From: Rostratula benghalensis
Lineage: Eukaryota > Chordata > Aves > Charadriiformes > Rostratulidae
NCBI GenBank assembly: GCA_013399305.1
Contig: VXAI01000380.1
Span: 476,277-540,276 of the forward strand
DNA length: 64,000 bases
Direction: 5' to 3'
The position numbers and the translations under genes are program-made. Positions 1-12,745 of the stretch are shown in pieces. The notes below the pieces were generated by a model. That model was not told where the DNA came from, did no database searches, and worked only from the letters and a program-made list of their open reading frames with translations. Numbering within the stretch: position 1 is the stretch's first letter; each line of letters opens with the position of its first letter.

Positions 1-249
1 TCAGTGGAAAAGGTGAGCTTTCTGCTGTAAATAATCAACAGCTGGCCAGCAGCTGTGTGTGAAAGGGCTCAACTGTAGAGTGTTGTTTTGGAAAGCTAGT
101 GTTTTATCATCCATATAATTGGTGTCTGAAATCCATCTGCAGTCATGTGTCAACAAATAACTGAGGTTAGAAATTAACCGTCCCTAGCAGTAATAGCCAG
201 TTCCTGGAGAAAAAATGTAGACATTATAAAAATGTGATGTGTGTGATAT
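1..249. other. Unassigned single-copy DNA
   Basis: No gene, RNA or recognisable repeat was seen here. The short open frames on either strand have no family resemblance. The 5' edge of the neighbouring CR1 element is not sharp and could lie some tens of bases either side of 250. Confidence 0.4.
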
Positions 250-2278
250 GTTATAAAAAAGTGCACAGAAGAACAAGTAAAACTCAAACCTTGGATTTCA
301 GGAGGGCTAACTTCAACCTCTTCAAGAAACTGCTTAGAAAAATCCCATGGGTTAGGGCTCTGGAAGGTAGTGGGGCTCAAGAGAACTTGTTGATATTCAA
401 ATACCACTTTCTCCAAGCTCAGGATTGGTGCATCCCTAAGAGCAAAAATCCAGGCAAGGGAAGCAGGAGACCTGCTTGATTGAGCAGGGAGCTTCTGAAA
501 AAGCTCGTGTGGAAGAAGGAAGTTGAGAGTGTGTGGAAGAAGTGACTGACCACTTGGGAAGATGACAAGAATGCCATCAGAGNNNNNNNNNNNNNNNNNN
601 NNNNNNNNNNNNNNNNNNNNNNNNNNNNNNNNNNNNNNNNNNNNNNNNNNNNNNNNNNNNNNNNNNNNNNNNNNNNNNNNNNNNNNNNNNNNNNNNNNNN
701 NNNNNNNNNNNNNNNNNNNNNNNNNNNNNNNNNNNNNNNNNNNNNNNNNNNNNNNNNNNNNNNNNNNNNNNNNNNNNNNNNNNNNNNNNNNNNNNNNCTT
801 CAGTCTTTACTGCTCAGGCCAGCCCTCAGGACTCCCAGGCTTTGGAGGTAACAGAAAAAGTCTGGATGAAAGAAGACATTCCCTTGGTTGAGGAGGATCA
901 AGTCAGAGATCAGTTAAGTAAACTGGGTATCCAAAAGTCGATGGGTCCTGATGGGGTGCACCCACAAATTCTAAGTGAGCTTGCAGAAGTCATTGCTGGG
1001 CCACTCTCCATCATCTGGGCATCATCTCAAAGCATCTGGAGGAAAAGAAAGCTAACTGAAGTAGTGAACATAGATTCACCAAGGGGAAATCATGTCTGAC
1101 TAATCTGACAGCCGCCTACGATGGCATGCCTGGATGGATGGATGAGGGAAGGGCAGTGGATGTTGTCTACCTTGACTTCAGCAGGGCTCTTGAGACAGTC
1201 TCCCACAGCTTCCTCATAGGTGAGCTTAGGAAGTGTGGGTTAGGTGAATGGACAGTGGAGATTGAAAACTGGCTGAAAGACAGAGCTCAGAGGTTCGTGA
1301 TTAGTGGCACAGAAGGTGGAGGTCTGTAACAAGTGGTGTTCCCCAGGGGTCAGTACTGGGTCCAGTCCTCTTCAATATAGTCATCAATGACCTGGATGTA
1401 GGAGTGGAATGTACCCTCAGCAGGTTTGCTGATGACACAGAACTGGGAGGGGTGGCTGACACACCAGAAGGCTCTGCCACCCTCCAGGGAGAGCTGGACA
1501 GGCTGGAGAGTTGGGCAGAGAAGAACCTGATGGAATTCAACAGGGGCAAGTGTAGGGTCCTGTCCCTGGGTAGGAATAACCCCCTGCACCAGGAGAGGTT
1601 TGGGGTGACCTGCTGGAGAGCAGCTCTGTGGAAAAAGGTCTGGGAAAACAGGGTGACCATGAGCCAGCAATGGGCCCTGGTGACCAAGAAGGCCAATGGC
1701 ATCTTGGGGTGCATGAGGAAGAGCATGGCCAGCAGGTAGAGGGAGGTCATCCTGCCCCTCTGCTCTGCCCTGGGGAGGCCCCATCTGGAGCACTGGGTCC
1801 AGTTCTGGGCTCCCCAGTTCCAGAAGGACAGGGAACTGCTGGAAGAGGGGACAGCAGAGGAGCACCAAGATGATGAGGGGGCTGAAGCATCTCTGTGATG
1901 AGGAAAGGCTTAGGGACTTGGGTCTGTTCAGTTTGGAGAAGAGAAGAGGGGGATCTGATCAACACCTAGAAATACTTAATGGGTGGGTGTCAAGAATATG
2001 AGGCCAGTCTTTTTCCAGTGATGTCCAGTGACAGGACAAGAAGTAACAGGCACAAACTGGAACAGAAGAAGTTCCATCTCAACATAAGGAGGAACTTCTT
2101 CCCTGTGAGGGTGGCAGAGCCCTGGAAGAGCCAGCCCAGAGAGGTGGTGGAGTCTCCATTTCTGGAGACATTCCAAACCCACCTGGACACATTCCTGTGG
2201 GACCTGCTTTGGCAGGGGATTGGAGGAGATGATGTCCAGAGGTCCCTTCCAACGCCATATCTTTCTGTGATTCTGTGA
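250..2278 (+). mobile_element. CR1 LINE, 5'-truncated, internally deleted, with frameshifts
   Basis: The plus strand reads as a broken CR1 (chicken repeat 1) ORF2. From about 290 a frame begins DFRRANFNLFKKLL, typical of CR1 ORF2 upstream of the reverse transcriptase. After an assembly gap come [40 protein letters not shown] and FADDTELGG; the last carries the catalytic FADD of the reverse transcriptase, at about 1427. Around 1040-1070 the frame jumps from the early finger region almost directly to the 'TKGKSCLTNL'-like region, so several hundred bases of a full element are missing. Beyond 1740 stops and frameshifts accumulate. The 3' end has the CR1 pattern of TTCTGTGA copies (2262-2278). 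This is a dead element; every open frame on either strand here is a remnant or a shadow of it. Confidence 0.93.
583..797. other. Assembly gap (215 N) inside CR1
   Basis: An unbroken run of N within the CR1 ORF2. The flanks read as CR1 upstream and downstream of the missing part, so the gap most likely hides more CR1 rather than a gene. Confidence 0.98.
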
Positions 2279-3727
2279 AAGATAGCAACAGGCAAGGGTA
2301 GATCATGAACCACTGGAGAAAATTAGTAGAAGCAGAAGACAATGTAGATTTTTGGCCTATATTGTGATAGTTTCAAATGATTTTAACTTGTCTTCTTTTA
2401 AAGAATTATGTAGATCATAAGCATCCATCCTACATATAGTACGTTTGACTTCATCAGAAAATTTGCGTGTTAATCTGGCATAGTATTTTCTGTTATCTTT
2501 GACCTGCAATAACTACAGAATCCAAGTGATTTAAAGATCAAAGCCTTCTGAGAATACATCTGATTCTTTCTTTTGTGCGCTAGGTTGTTGAAAATTTCAC
2601 TCCGAATGGCTACTGCCATGCTTAATTAGCAAGTAAATCGTAAGAGAAACTGCTTCCTCACCAACTGTGACCAGCCAGTATTGACAAGAAAGCTGTGTGA
2701 GTTCTACAAATGACTGCTGCTGTGTTAAAACAGCAGAAAAATATGTGCACTTCAATGTCCCTGGGGCATTTAGTTTTGTATATTAGGCAGCAGCTTTTAC
2801 TGGAAATGCAAGCACAGGGCTTGTGAACCTGCACAAATCTATAGATAAAGTTCCATCTCTGTTTGAAAAAGCCGACACGCAATCACGGTGGAGCATTGTC
2901 AATATTTGACTCTGCGCGTTCAAAACGTTTTTCTAGGACATACAAAATCATTGTAGCAATTGTTCATTTTTCAACTTTTTGAAATAGTTTTTGAACTATT
3001 TTTGGTACCTTTTTAGTCCAGGTATCTTCCCATACGGTAAGATCCTTCTCTCTCTTCCACCATGAAAATTTTGACAATAAATTCTACATCCTAATTACGA
3101 GCAACTGGGATTATGAAATTGTGCTTGTCAATAAACTGTTATATTGACCCTTAGGTGACAGTTGCATACAAGTATGAAGAGCTGGTTGGCTTGACCACAG
3201 AATACTCATTTGTGAGGATGCTGAATTGGTTATCATTAGATCCTTTGGCTTCAACGGACCCAGTCCCCCCGGGAATACTGAGAATACACGTGTGTGCATG
3301 CATGAGAACACCTCAGTCCTGCTGTGTAAAAGTAGTCTGAAAGTAAGATACATAACTGTGTTTAGCAGACAAATTACACTGTAATGGAGAATCCCTTGAT
3401 AAATGCTGAAGTCCTTTGTGTCCTATTGTGTCCTAGTCCTATGAAGTCCTAATTTAAGAGTGTTTGTGATCAGTTATGCAGAATTTCTCTCTTTATAATG
3501 TTGAAAACTAACACACATTTTGTATGCCTAGTCACAGTGTGAGTTGTTATTATCTCTATGAATTCAAGAATGCCACATTGTGCATTAAAACTGCAGATCA
3601 GTGTCAGTAACACTTTCTGGTACATTGAGTTATTAGTAGGTGAATTTTGTAACAGTATTTTTGTAGACGGCCTAAGAAGGCTGTGTGGTTATTCAAACAT
3701 CTGTCAAGAATTGTCTCAGTGTAGTTG
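2279..3727. other. Non-coding AT-rich DNA
   Basis: No open frame above about 80 codons and nothing resembling a known protein. No repeat was recognised. Confidence 0.5.
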
Positions 3728-3802
3728 ATCCCACCCTGGGGCAGAGGGGCAGACTTAAGTGACCTCTTGAGGTCCCTTGCTCCTCAGTTTTCTGTGATTC
3801 CG
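3728..3802 (+). mobile_element. CR1 3'-end fragment
   Basis: A short diverged match to the last about 75 bases of CR1: 'gacctcttgaggtcccttgc' followed by TTTTCTGTGATTC. Only the 3' tail survives, as is common for the heavily 5'-truncated CR1 family. Confidence 0.7.
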
Positions 3803-5364
3803 GGGCATCGTCAGACGCCATACACTGTAGATGTGTATATAAAAGTTACTTAGTTATAAAAGTTTATTTTTACTATTTTATCCCACCTGTTTCTTAAGCA
3901 TGGTAAATTCAGATGTTCTTTTTTCCTTCATGAAGTTTCCTTCATGTAGGAAGGAAAAGATAATGGTTCCTAATTAATTATGGAAAGTTGAGGTGCCATT
4001 TAATGGGATGCTGCATTTTGAGATCTAACTTGAGACAGAGAGATCAGAGTGCAAAGAAGAGATAAAAGCAAAGCAGTTCAGATCAAGACTTGCAAGTTTG
4101 CTACATCAGCCTCTCTTATTAAAATACACTTTAAATGGAATGCATCTGTAAAGACAAGACAAAGCATTCTGATGACAAGTTTGTGAGGAGGAAAGACTGG
4201 CATTGCCTGAGAGGAGACTTGGATGTTAGAACTACCAGTGGAGAGCTGAATTTAGTGTGAAGTTCCAACCATGCACAGTGCTGAGGACTCACAATTCCTA
4301 TTCAGTTCAGCGTAATCTTAGGGAGCGTGAACGAGTTGCAATGACAAGTACTGCTTTACACAGTGCTGCAGATTCTTCCTTCCTACATTTGCAACTGTGG
4401 ATGAAAGAGCCATGGACTGCTGCAAGGAAATAACATTTATTTAAGAACACTGTGTTTATTTTTTCCAGACAATGGTGGTATGTTTGGCAGAGTTTACTAA
4501 CTGGTGAATTTACTAATAGGTTTCTTACAAATAGCACGCTGCTTCAGACTGTTCTGTAAAGTTTCTAAAAAGTGTGTTTGCAGCTGCTTACTGCAACTTA
4601 CTGCAAGTCTTCTCCTGTGAGCAGAATTCCGTTATCTTCACTCTTGAAATGTGCCATAAGCAAAAATCATATTTCAAGCTTAGTAAAAGCCTATACCCAT
4701 GCATATGCATGTGGTTTTATGGTTGTGTTCCATTGAAAACGGCTATTATTTTTTGTGATGGGACTCCCCATGAATATTACCAAGTTCTGATTTTATTTAA
4801 GTTAACATTATTTGATACTATTATTTAACATTGCTGTCATTAAAATACACGCCTACTATTAAACATTAATTTTTGAGGATGCTCTTTAAATACTACTGTA
4901 TAATACTTGACTGAAAGTATTTAGATTTTTGCAATTGTTCTGTTTCTAGAAAAATTTGCAACACTTTCAGAACCAGAATACAAACAGCTCCATTTACGGA
5001 ATGCTCGTTAAAAATGAAGTAACATTTTAGTATAGGAACTAAGGTTAGTGAAAGTGGGGCACAGGGCTAAAGCATTTCCTTTTATTTATCACACTGCATA
5101 TTATTTCCCATCAGTAAGATAAAAATCTGGTAACATGTAGGTAACATAAGTTGTTTGTTACCTCAGATACCTACATTTCTTTTTCTGATTTTATGGTAAA
5201 TAATACAGATAATATATAAGTGCTGATAATGGAAAGCACATGAGCAAATACCTCCAAAGACAATAATATGAGAAAATATATTTTGTTGCCTAGCAAAACA
5301 TTTATCATACATTTTTAAAAGTACTTCTTAATTTTACATGACTTTGTTCCTAGCTGTTTGGCGT
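3803..5364. other. Non-coding AT-rich DNA
   Basis: AT-rich single-copy sequence with frequent stops in all frames. The short frames at 4307-4537 (-) and 4574-4828 (+) lack any recognisable domain. I see no RNA gene. Confidence 0.5.
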
Positions 5365-5508
5365 AGTTAGAATGGTTCAGGTCGGAAGGGAAGTTAAAGA
5401 TCATCCAGTTCCAACCCCTTGCCCTGGGCAGGGACACTTCCCACCAGACCAGGTTGCTCCAAGCCCCATCCAGCCTGGCCTTGAACACTTCCAGTTATTC
5501 CCAGGTGA
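5365..5508 (-). mobile_element. CR1 3'-end fragment (antisense)
   Basis: Reads as the reverse complement of a CR1 3' end: 'agaatggttcaggtcggaag', then a TCATCCAGTTCCAACC block and a GCCATGGGCAGGGACA-like block (here CCCTGGGCAGGGACAC). It stops where the older 3'-untranslated part of CR1 would continue, so it is strongly 5'-truncated. Confidence 0.88.
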
Positions 5509-7854
5509 TGTGCACCTAGCTGATTTTGGTAATATGGGCTACATTTGTAGAAATCTTGCATTTGTGAAAACTTGGACTTTGATATTAAAAGTTGTCTGTT
5601 TAAAACAGAAACATTAATATATACTGAAAGTTTCTCAAATAGGGGCCCTATGTTTCCATCTCTATAGAATCCTGAAATGTTGCTGTGTGTGTATTTATAA
5701 ATACAATTTTTACATAGCATGACTAGTTTGAGCCTCTTAGGCTCTGCGTGCTCATTTGTCAGTTAATCAAGTATTTAAAGATTTGTGAACAATTCCAGTA
5801 TATTTTGAAAGTGAGCTATTAACATAAATCTAAAGATTTAGACTTAAAGTGAAGTTCAAGTGGCAGATACAACAATTTAGTTAAAAATATTCCAGGACTT
5901 GATGTGGAAGATATGTCAATTGAAGAAGGTTTTGCTGAAATTGCAGAATGATACAGAAATAATTGTATCCATGCTTTGCTTAGTTGACTTTGTTAGGGGA
6001 TGAAACTTTTGATAACAAAATAATGTAAACAAACACTTTTCAACTGAAGTATGGCTTTTTACCTCTAGGAATTCTAATATGCACTTAAATTCAAAACATG
6101 ATTAAAGCTTTACTGGATATCTCGAAAAATTAATTATAAAAGTTACTTGAGATGTTGACAATACAGAAATACATTGTGAATTACCAAATGGACTTCTGTG
6201 GATTGTGCGTCAAATGTGTATTACATTAGAGACATTTAATGTTTAACTTCTCATACTGAAAAGGGTTACAGCTGTAGACATTTGAAATATTATGTGTCAA
6301 CAGGTAAGCACTAACTCCGGTTTTAATGTCAGTATTATGTTAATGCATTTTAAAACACTGTGGAACCCTAAACATGTTCCAATAATTTTGACAACTCTTG
6401 TGCTAACAATTTATTAGCACAAAGCCCTATTGTCTTCTGGTTTAGGAAAAGAGAAACAAAGTAAATGATTCTTACTCCTTCCTTATTTCCTGAAGAACCT
6501 TAAATCCAGATGCACCAATCAACCTTTTTAAGCAAACTCTAACTACGCCCAGTAACCCGAACAGCTTATTTCTCTCATCTCAGGTGTTGTAGTTCACATA
6601 TTTGGAACATTCAGTAAGGTTTGTTAGCAGAGCAAATTACCAATGTACCACCAATTACAGTTTTAAGAAAAGAAGTTTACATTGCATAGAAAAAGAAGTA
6701 AGAGCTTTATTAAGAAACAGTGAAACCCTTTGTTGCAGCAAACAAGCTTCATAGATTTTGGGGAAGAAATGTTCCCCAAATGTTCAGAAATGTAAAGAAG
6801 GATCTGTTTACACAGCTTTGGTCTGAGCAGTTTTTGTTAGACAGGGAATAGAAACAAATTCTTGAAAAATTCCATTTCAACGTAGAAATGGCAGTGAAGT
6901 TAAGCAGGTCTAAGAATACTCAAAGCTGGTTGGAATAAATGTAGTCTTTCTTCAGAAATGCAAAAGGACAGTTCACTGGGTATCAGATTCCAAAGAAACA
7001 GCTAAAGACTTTTTATGTTTAAAACGTTTCCGTGATGTTACAATCTTTGAAATAGCTTCTGGGTAGACAGATCTTGGCACTCCTTCTGCTACAGAAGACT
7101 ACCCACAGGAAAGAATTGCTCAACTGTTCTCTTTTTAGGACATCCTTATGTTCTAAATTCATACAGTGTGAATTTTGCTGCATGGGCAGTACATTGTATG
7201 GGCAGATACAAGTGTTTTGTTAGTTATCAAGGCTTCATGTTGAGAGAGATCTCTCATGTAGGTGTGCTCCACGCTTTGAATTCTTGTGCCTTATGTATGT
7301 TACATCTTTGTCTATATTTTAGTCTCATCTGAAACTTACTGTTTTGCCCCAAATTGAATACAACTGACCGCTAGTAATTAATTATTTTGTTAAATGTATG
7401 TGAAGAATGCTACAGCATGCAGGTAGTAGTTTTCACAATTCAACAAGTTTAGATCTGAAGTTAAATGCATTGAAGCCCTTGTATTTTGTTTTAAGGCAAG
7501 AGACAAATATGTTTAGTGTTTCAGTAATGCACATGGGGTTTGAAAGATTTATTTTTTTTCTTTCTTTAATGAAAGGCCATTTCATTTCTCAGTTGAATAG
7601 GATGCCTCTGTAAACTTAGGCTTAAACAATTGTTTTCTGTACACTCCTTTCTTCATAAGCCTTTATTCCATCCTTGATTGGTTCTGACAAACTGGACTTG
7701 TTTCATCCACAGTATAGTGGACAGACCCTCAGTTTGTGTAGTTCATACAAGAATTACATAAATATTTCCTCTTTTGATCAGTTCTTCTTTTTTATAAGCT
7801 TTGGTGCCAAAGATGTGCTTTTTCTGAATACATTATTATTCCTTTGAGGGTAAC
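5509..7854. other. Non-coding AT-rich DNA
   Basis: No gene or recognisable repeat. A CAG|GTAAGC donor-like site at about 6304 stands alone without a convincing coding exon upstream. It could at most belong to a non-coding leader exon. Confidence 0.45.
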
Positions 7855-8200
7855 TGTCCTGGTTTGAGGTAGAACAGAACCAATTTTCTGTTCAGCAATT
7901 TTACTTTTTAGCTAAGCCTCTTTTAACTCTCTGAAACTCTCTGAAATTAACCACATAATGTTCAGAAACTGTTCACTCTCAGTGGTAAGACCTTTGTTTA
8001 TAGTTAATGCCAAGGGATATTATGCAGAAAGGCTTTTGCTTATACTTATTTCTATAACAATCAAGGTCAGCTAATTTTATTGTTTGGCCCATTGGCGGGT
8101 CAGGAGCAGGAAAAAGTAGAGGGGTCATATCTGTGGGGAGGAACTGAGGAGGACAGGTGACCCAAAACTGACCAGCAGGTTATAATAACTCTGAAGCATG
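7855..8200 (+). mobile_element. Degraded solo LTR of an avian endogenous retrovirus
   Basis: Begins TGTCCTGGTTTGAGG at 7855, the usual start of a widespread group of bird LTRs (ERVL/ERVK-related families described in songbirds). Later it has 'gggaggaactgaggaggaca' and a GGTGACCCAAAACTGACCAG block, which also fits those LTRs. No internal gag, pol or env coding sequence flanks it, so it appears to be a solo LTR left after recombination. The 3' limit is uncertain and I give the last block I recognise. The family assignment is from memory of the sequence pattern. Confidence 0.62.
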
Positions 8201-11200
8201 CCTTCTTTTTTGATTCTTCTGTAAAACAGAACTCCTTTGGATCGTCATTTTTTCTACAGACTGCTAATAACCTTTAATTATGTGTATATTACTTTTATAC
8301 AGTTAGTTAAGGGAATGTGGGGATGCCACTGTCTATGCAGTCATTTAAAGAAATGCGAAAAGCACAAATGCAGTGGTTATTTCTGTAGAATACCTGTCAT
8401 GTGGCTGCAATCTTATACTTAAAATCTCACACCGTTGGTTAGCAGAAATGAAAGACTGAGTTGTGTTTTGTTGTTTGTTATTTTGTTTTGTTTAATAGTA
8501 TAGTGATACCCCAGACTATTAGTTCTTTTGCTGTCTTTCAGTTCTTCTGTTGTGCTTAGTAGTACTTGTTTGATATCTATTACCGGATTTTTTTTTAAGC
8601 TTTGAATATGACACAGCCATACAGCTGGCAGCCTAAAATATAAACACATTGCCAGACAGCCAGTGGAAACAGAGATAGATGAAGGAAAGCTCTGGGTGAC
8701 AAAAATAAATTCGTCATAAAATTTAGACATCTTATCTGTGTCTTAATAATGCTTCTAAATATCAACACATTGATCAGTATTTGGAATGCAAAATTCCGAT
8801 ATTCACACACTATTGTTCCTGAATGTCCAACACCCAGGTGTGTGGGCATTCTATCTGCAGTGAATTTCTATGTATTTATCTATATGTATATATATGAATT
8901 ATTGTTCATGCTCTGATAATTGTTTACTTCACACCCCACAGAGGAAGCTGTTCACTGAGGATTTGGGGACATCAGTGGACTGGTCCAGGTAGTAGATTCA
9001 CTCAAGAGCCTATAGAAGACTCAGTGCAGTGGTTAATTAAGGTGGTGACATGGACAGGTCTGTAAATATATGTATTCAAGTGCCTGTCCTACAGAAGAAG
9101 CTAGAAGTGGTGCTTGTATTTCATACTGCACATTAATAGCATCATATTTTCAGTCATTTATAATGCCCCAAAATTACATCAAACAGTTTTGCTCAAGTCA
9201 TCTATCTGAAGCTCAAAGTTTCTCAAAATTTACTTTTTCAACGATATCCAAGAATTGTTTAAAAATAAAAATATGGCTATAACCTCTTAAGAGTAACAGG
9301 CTTGAAAATTTTGTTGATTGTAGAAAGGGTTTCCCTCTCTTGGATTCACTTTTTGGAGTCTGTAGGGAGTAGGCTTTTAGTGGTTACAAACACCTAAGCC
9401 TCTATCTCCTCTTTGGTCCTGGTTGTATTGAAACACATCTGATGTTCCTTTCTAAGTGTCTTGTCCCTTTCTGTCTGTTCTTTTTGGATTCTTCTTTTGT
9501 GTTCCTTTGTGCTGTGTAATTTTTTACTGTGGTGCACTTTAGTGTGGCTGCTGCCTCACAGCCTGGGTGCCAAGTGGGGAGTGCTGAGCCCATGTCAGGG
9601 GGTTCCTGATGTGCCCGGCAGCTGCTGTGTGGATTGGTGGGACAGGTCTGAGGGAAAAAAAAGCTGTGGGAAGGTGGAGCAGGGTGTGCACAATGGGTGA
9701 TTCAGAGAGTTTTGTCAACCAGGTTTCAAAAAAACCATAAGCGTATAAACAGAAATTAATACAAACTGTAGCTTGGCCAAATTTGAGGGAAATTTTCGTG
9801 GGCTTGGTTAGATGCTGGCAATTCTTTGTCATATTACAAAGCCCTGTTTAACAAAACAACACTAAATCTTCTCAGTGAGCAAGTTACTGTGTACTTTTTT
9901 TACTTTTTTTTAGAACTTGAACAACCAATGCGATTTTCCCCACCTTAATTCTTGGAAACAGCTTAGCTTAGTAAATTGCTGTTTTCAAGAAAAGAAATCA
10001 CATTGGTCAGGCACCCAAGTGTGAACAATTTCAGCTGTCTGGTTTTTGACAAATTTGTATGCAACTGAAAACTGGATTTGCTCATAAACTGTGTTGAGCA
10101 GCATTGCTGTAAGTCATTCTAACAGTAATTAAAATGGCAAAGATAGCTGGGACTGGGGAGGGGGAGAACTGAAAAAGGAGGGAGGAATAAAGTGTAGGAA
10201 CAAAAGGAGAAAAGTGAAGCCACGAAGGTAATGCTGAGAGTGCAGAGCAGGTTAAACAGGAGAGATAAAAATCATGGAGAGCATATGGTAGGTGGATAAA
10301 TGTAGATGACAGCCATCACTTCACTATCAACAGATGTCTATTTGAGTGGTTTGGAATGAGCAGTGCATAGAGCTCAGCTTCACAGAGGTTGTGTGGCATT
10401 AACCAAATAATAAAATATCAAGAGTAAAGACATTATGGGTTCATGAACATTATGTAACCCATTCTTGTGAACTGCTCCAAAACTATTGAATCCAGTGCAA
10501 ATAATTCTTACTGGCAGGTGGGCTTAGTATCATATACTTACTGTAGAGAATGTTTACTGCAAAAAAAATGCAAGTGCAGAATGCTTTCATTTAGACCATT
10601 TCCAAAGCAGTGTATTGGCATCTTGAACCATCTGCTTCTTTTTGGTCTTGGATTTAAAGTATCAAATTTAAATCCTCTAGAATGCTAAAAGGTGCCACTG
10701 ACTATTCTAATTCATTTGACTGTATCTTAAATGGCCTGCTTGAATTTACCTGCTTCTGACATGTCTCTAACAGATGTATGTTCAGTCTATTCTAAAATTC
10801 ACATTTTTGCCTAAACCCTTTTACAAGGAAGCACCAACAAATCAGTCTGTTAGAAATGAAGTTATGCCTGAAATTATGAAATAATTATTTCATTATTCAA
10901 GGATAACAGAAGCCTAAAACCACAAATAGAACATAAAACCACAATAAGGTAGACTTAAAAAAAGAGCTTTCAAAGCAAGACACAAGACTAATGTTCTTTC
11001 AAATGCAGCAGGAAAAGGAAGCCTGTCTTTATATGGCAAAATTTGCAGGTGCTATTAAGTTATTCTGAATAGGAGAAATGAAAGCCAGCTGCAAAGAAAC
11101 ACCACAGTGATACTGAGTGATAAAGTGACAAGAGAAATTAATTGTAAATGTAAAGTAGTTCTCAAAGGGCTAAAAATCCCCTTTTTGTACCCTAGCATGG

Positions 11201-11429
11201 ACTTCAAACTGACAAGTACTGTTCAAGAACTGCACTGCGCGATGAAATATTCACAGAGATATGTATTTACTGTGAACGACCAAAATAGTAGCAGTCAAAA
11301 AAAAGCAAATTTAATATTATACTTTTTTTAGAAAAAATAGAGCAAGTTAGAGAACATCATAGTTACAAGCAGTGTCACAGTGGTGCACCTACACCTTGAA
11401 AATATAAAGAGAAAAATGAATAGGATGTG
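8201..11429. other. Non-coding DNA
   Basis: Low GC with a short GTTTT-rich stretch near 8464-8492 and a TATA-rich stretch near 8882-8900. A slightly GC-richer patch at 9540-9700 carries short overlapping frames on both strands without recognisable domains. No gene or RNA was identified. Confidence 0.45.
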
Positions 11430-11915
11430 GAAATGATGGTTAAATCTTTCAGTCAAGGAACAAATAGAACTATGAGTTTTCAGTCTGGGAAGAAGATTGA
11501 AGGAGGCTATGACAAGTTTATCCAGTCATGAATAGTGAATAAATAGATTACGAGAGAGTCTTCACTGACTCTTCTACTGCAAGGACATTGGGCATTAGAT
11601 GGAACTAGTAGGTGGTATGTTTAAATTAAGGCAAAGAAAGTCTTTTTTCACGTTTCATATAGTTACATCTTGGGACTCCTTGCCACAAGCTGATTTTAAA
11701 TACATTGATTTAATAAGTAATAAGGCTGGTTACTGGTATTATCCATTGAGGACTATGAAGCTAATAGTTCTGCCTTGGAGCCATTGAAACTCAGACTCAC
11801 TGGATGCTGGGAAAGTATGAGTAGAAAAGTCCCTGTATGTGTGCCTTGGTTTTGTACACTCCCTTATGTGTCCATGAGCCACTGCTAGAGAGGGGATACA
11901 GGACAAGTGAAACAT
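11430..11915 (+). mobile_element. Ancient CR1 3' fragment
   Basis: A strongly decayed + strand match to the 3' part of old amniote CR1 families. Landmarks in order are a 'gattgaaggaggctatgaca' block, a TTTTTTCACGTTTCATATAG block, 'gggactccttgccacaag', and a GCCACTGCTAGAGAGGGGAT block near 11878. The order and spacing match the end of ORF2 and the 3' UTR of these elements, though few bases are conserved in any one stretch. Limits are approximate. Confidence 0.55.
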
Positions 11916-12195
11916 TAAAAAATGTTTCAGTTAAAACTGCTGCCAAGATGCAAACATTCTTCAATTTGCTTGTGGCTTCTGGGGTGGAGAGCTGGCTTTA
12001 TTTCTTCTGAGTGTTTGTTTTGATTTGACTTAATCTGAAATTAACATCTCCATTGAGATTAATAGGGTAGCATTTCTAGATATTTGTTGTTATTGTTATA
12101 TGAAAGTGTGTTACATTCATGGTTAATTATATTTTGATTTACTCATGGCATATTTTCATACCTTTTTTTTTAATGCATTTAATCATATCAGCTGT
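11916..12195. other. AT-rich spacer between ancient CR1 fragments
   Basis: Low-complexity T-rich sequence with no recognisable content. Confidence 0.4.
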
Positions 12196-12745
12196 TCTCT
12201 ATCATCTGTTACTAATGACCTGGTTGATGGAGGAGACATATGTGATCCTAAGCAGCGAAGGATGGAAGCACACTGGAGGACAGGATTTGGTGTCAAAATG
12301 TTACTGCTATATTCAATAAATGGTTTGAATAAAATAGGCTGCAGTTTAATAGGGACAAGTACAAGTAGAAAAAAACCAGAAATGTTTAATTATACAAATC
12401 CAGATGTGGAGTTCCTGAGTAGCTAAGAATTTAATGTAATTTGATGGGTTATAAACTGCCCAAACAATAATGGCATTCAAGCAAGAAAGCAGGAGGAATG
12501 TAAGGATTATTCACGCAGGCCATAGTCTGGAAGCCAAGTAGGGTGGATTGGTGCTCTCTGTGTTGTGAGGTCTTATCTGAAGAGAGAGGCCTGGGATTCC
12601 GTGTCATGTTTGAGGAGGACAGGAGGAAACAGAAAGGGTCTAGAGATAGTGAGAAGGGTCAGAAGTCTAGAAAACATGCACCCTCTCAGGTTTTACTTTG
12701 TACAGGGCAGCGTCTTCAAATTCATGAACGACTGTCACAGAACAG
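12196..12745 (+). mobile_element. Ancient CR1 ORF2 fragment
   Basis: A decayed + strand match to the C-terminal half of an old CR1 ORF2: 'aatgacctggttgatggagg' (the block before the FADD region), a TTTAATAGGGACAAGTACAA block (FNKDKCK-like), 'aggtcttatctgaagagaga', and 'gtctagaaaacatgcaccct' (a GLENM-like block). This part should lie 5' of the piece at 11430-11915 in a single element. Here it lies 3' of it, so the two are separate insertions or a rearranged copy. Confidence 0.5.

Noticed and set aside
1301..1868. Minus-strand open frames of 149 and 172 codons
   Set aside because: They are the antisense shadow of the CR1 ORF2 on the + strand.
2079..2342. Minus-strand frames over the CR1 3' end
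   Set aside because: Antisense of CR1 sequence; no protein resemblance.
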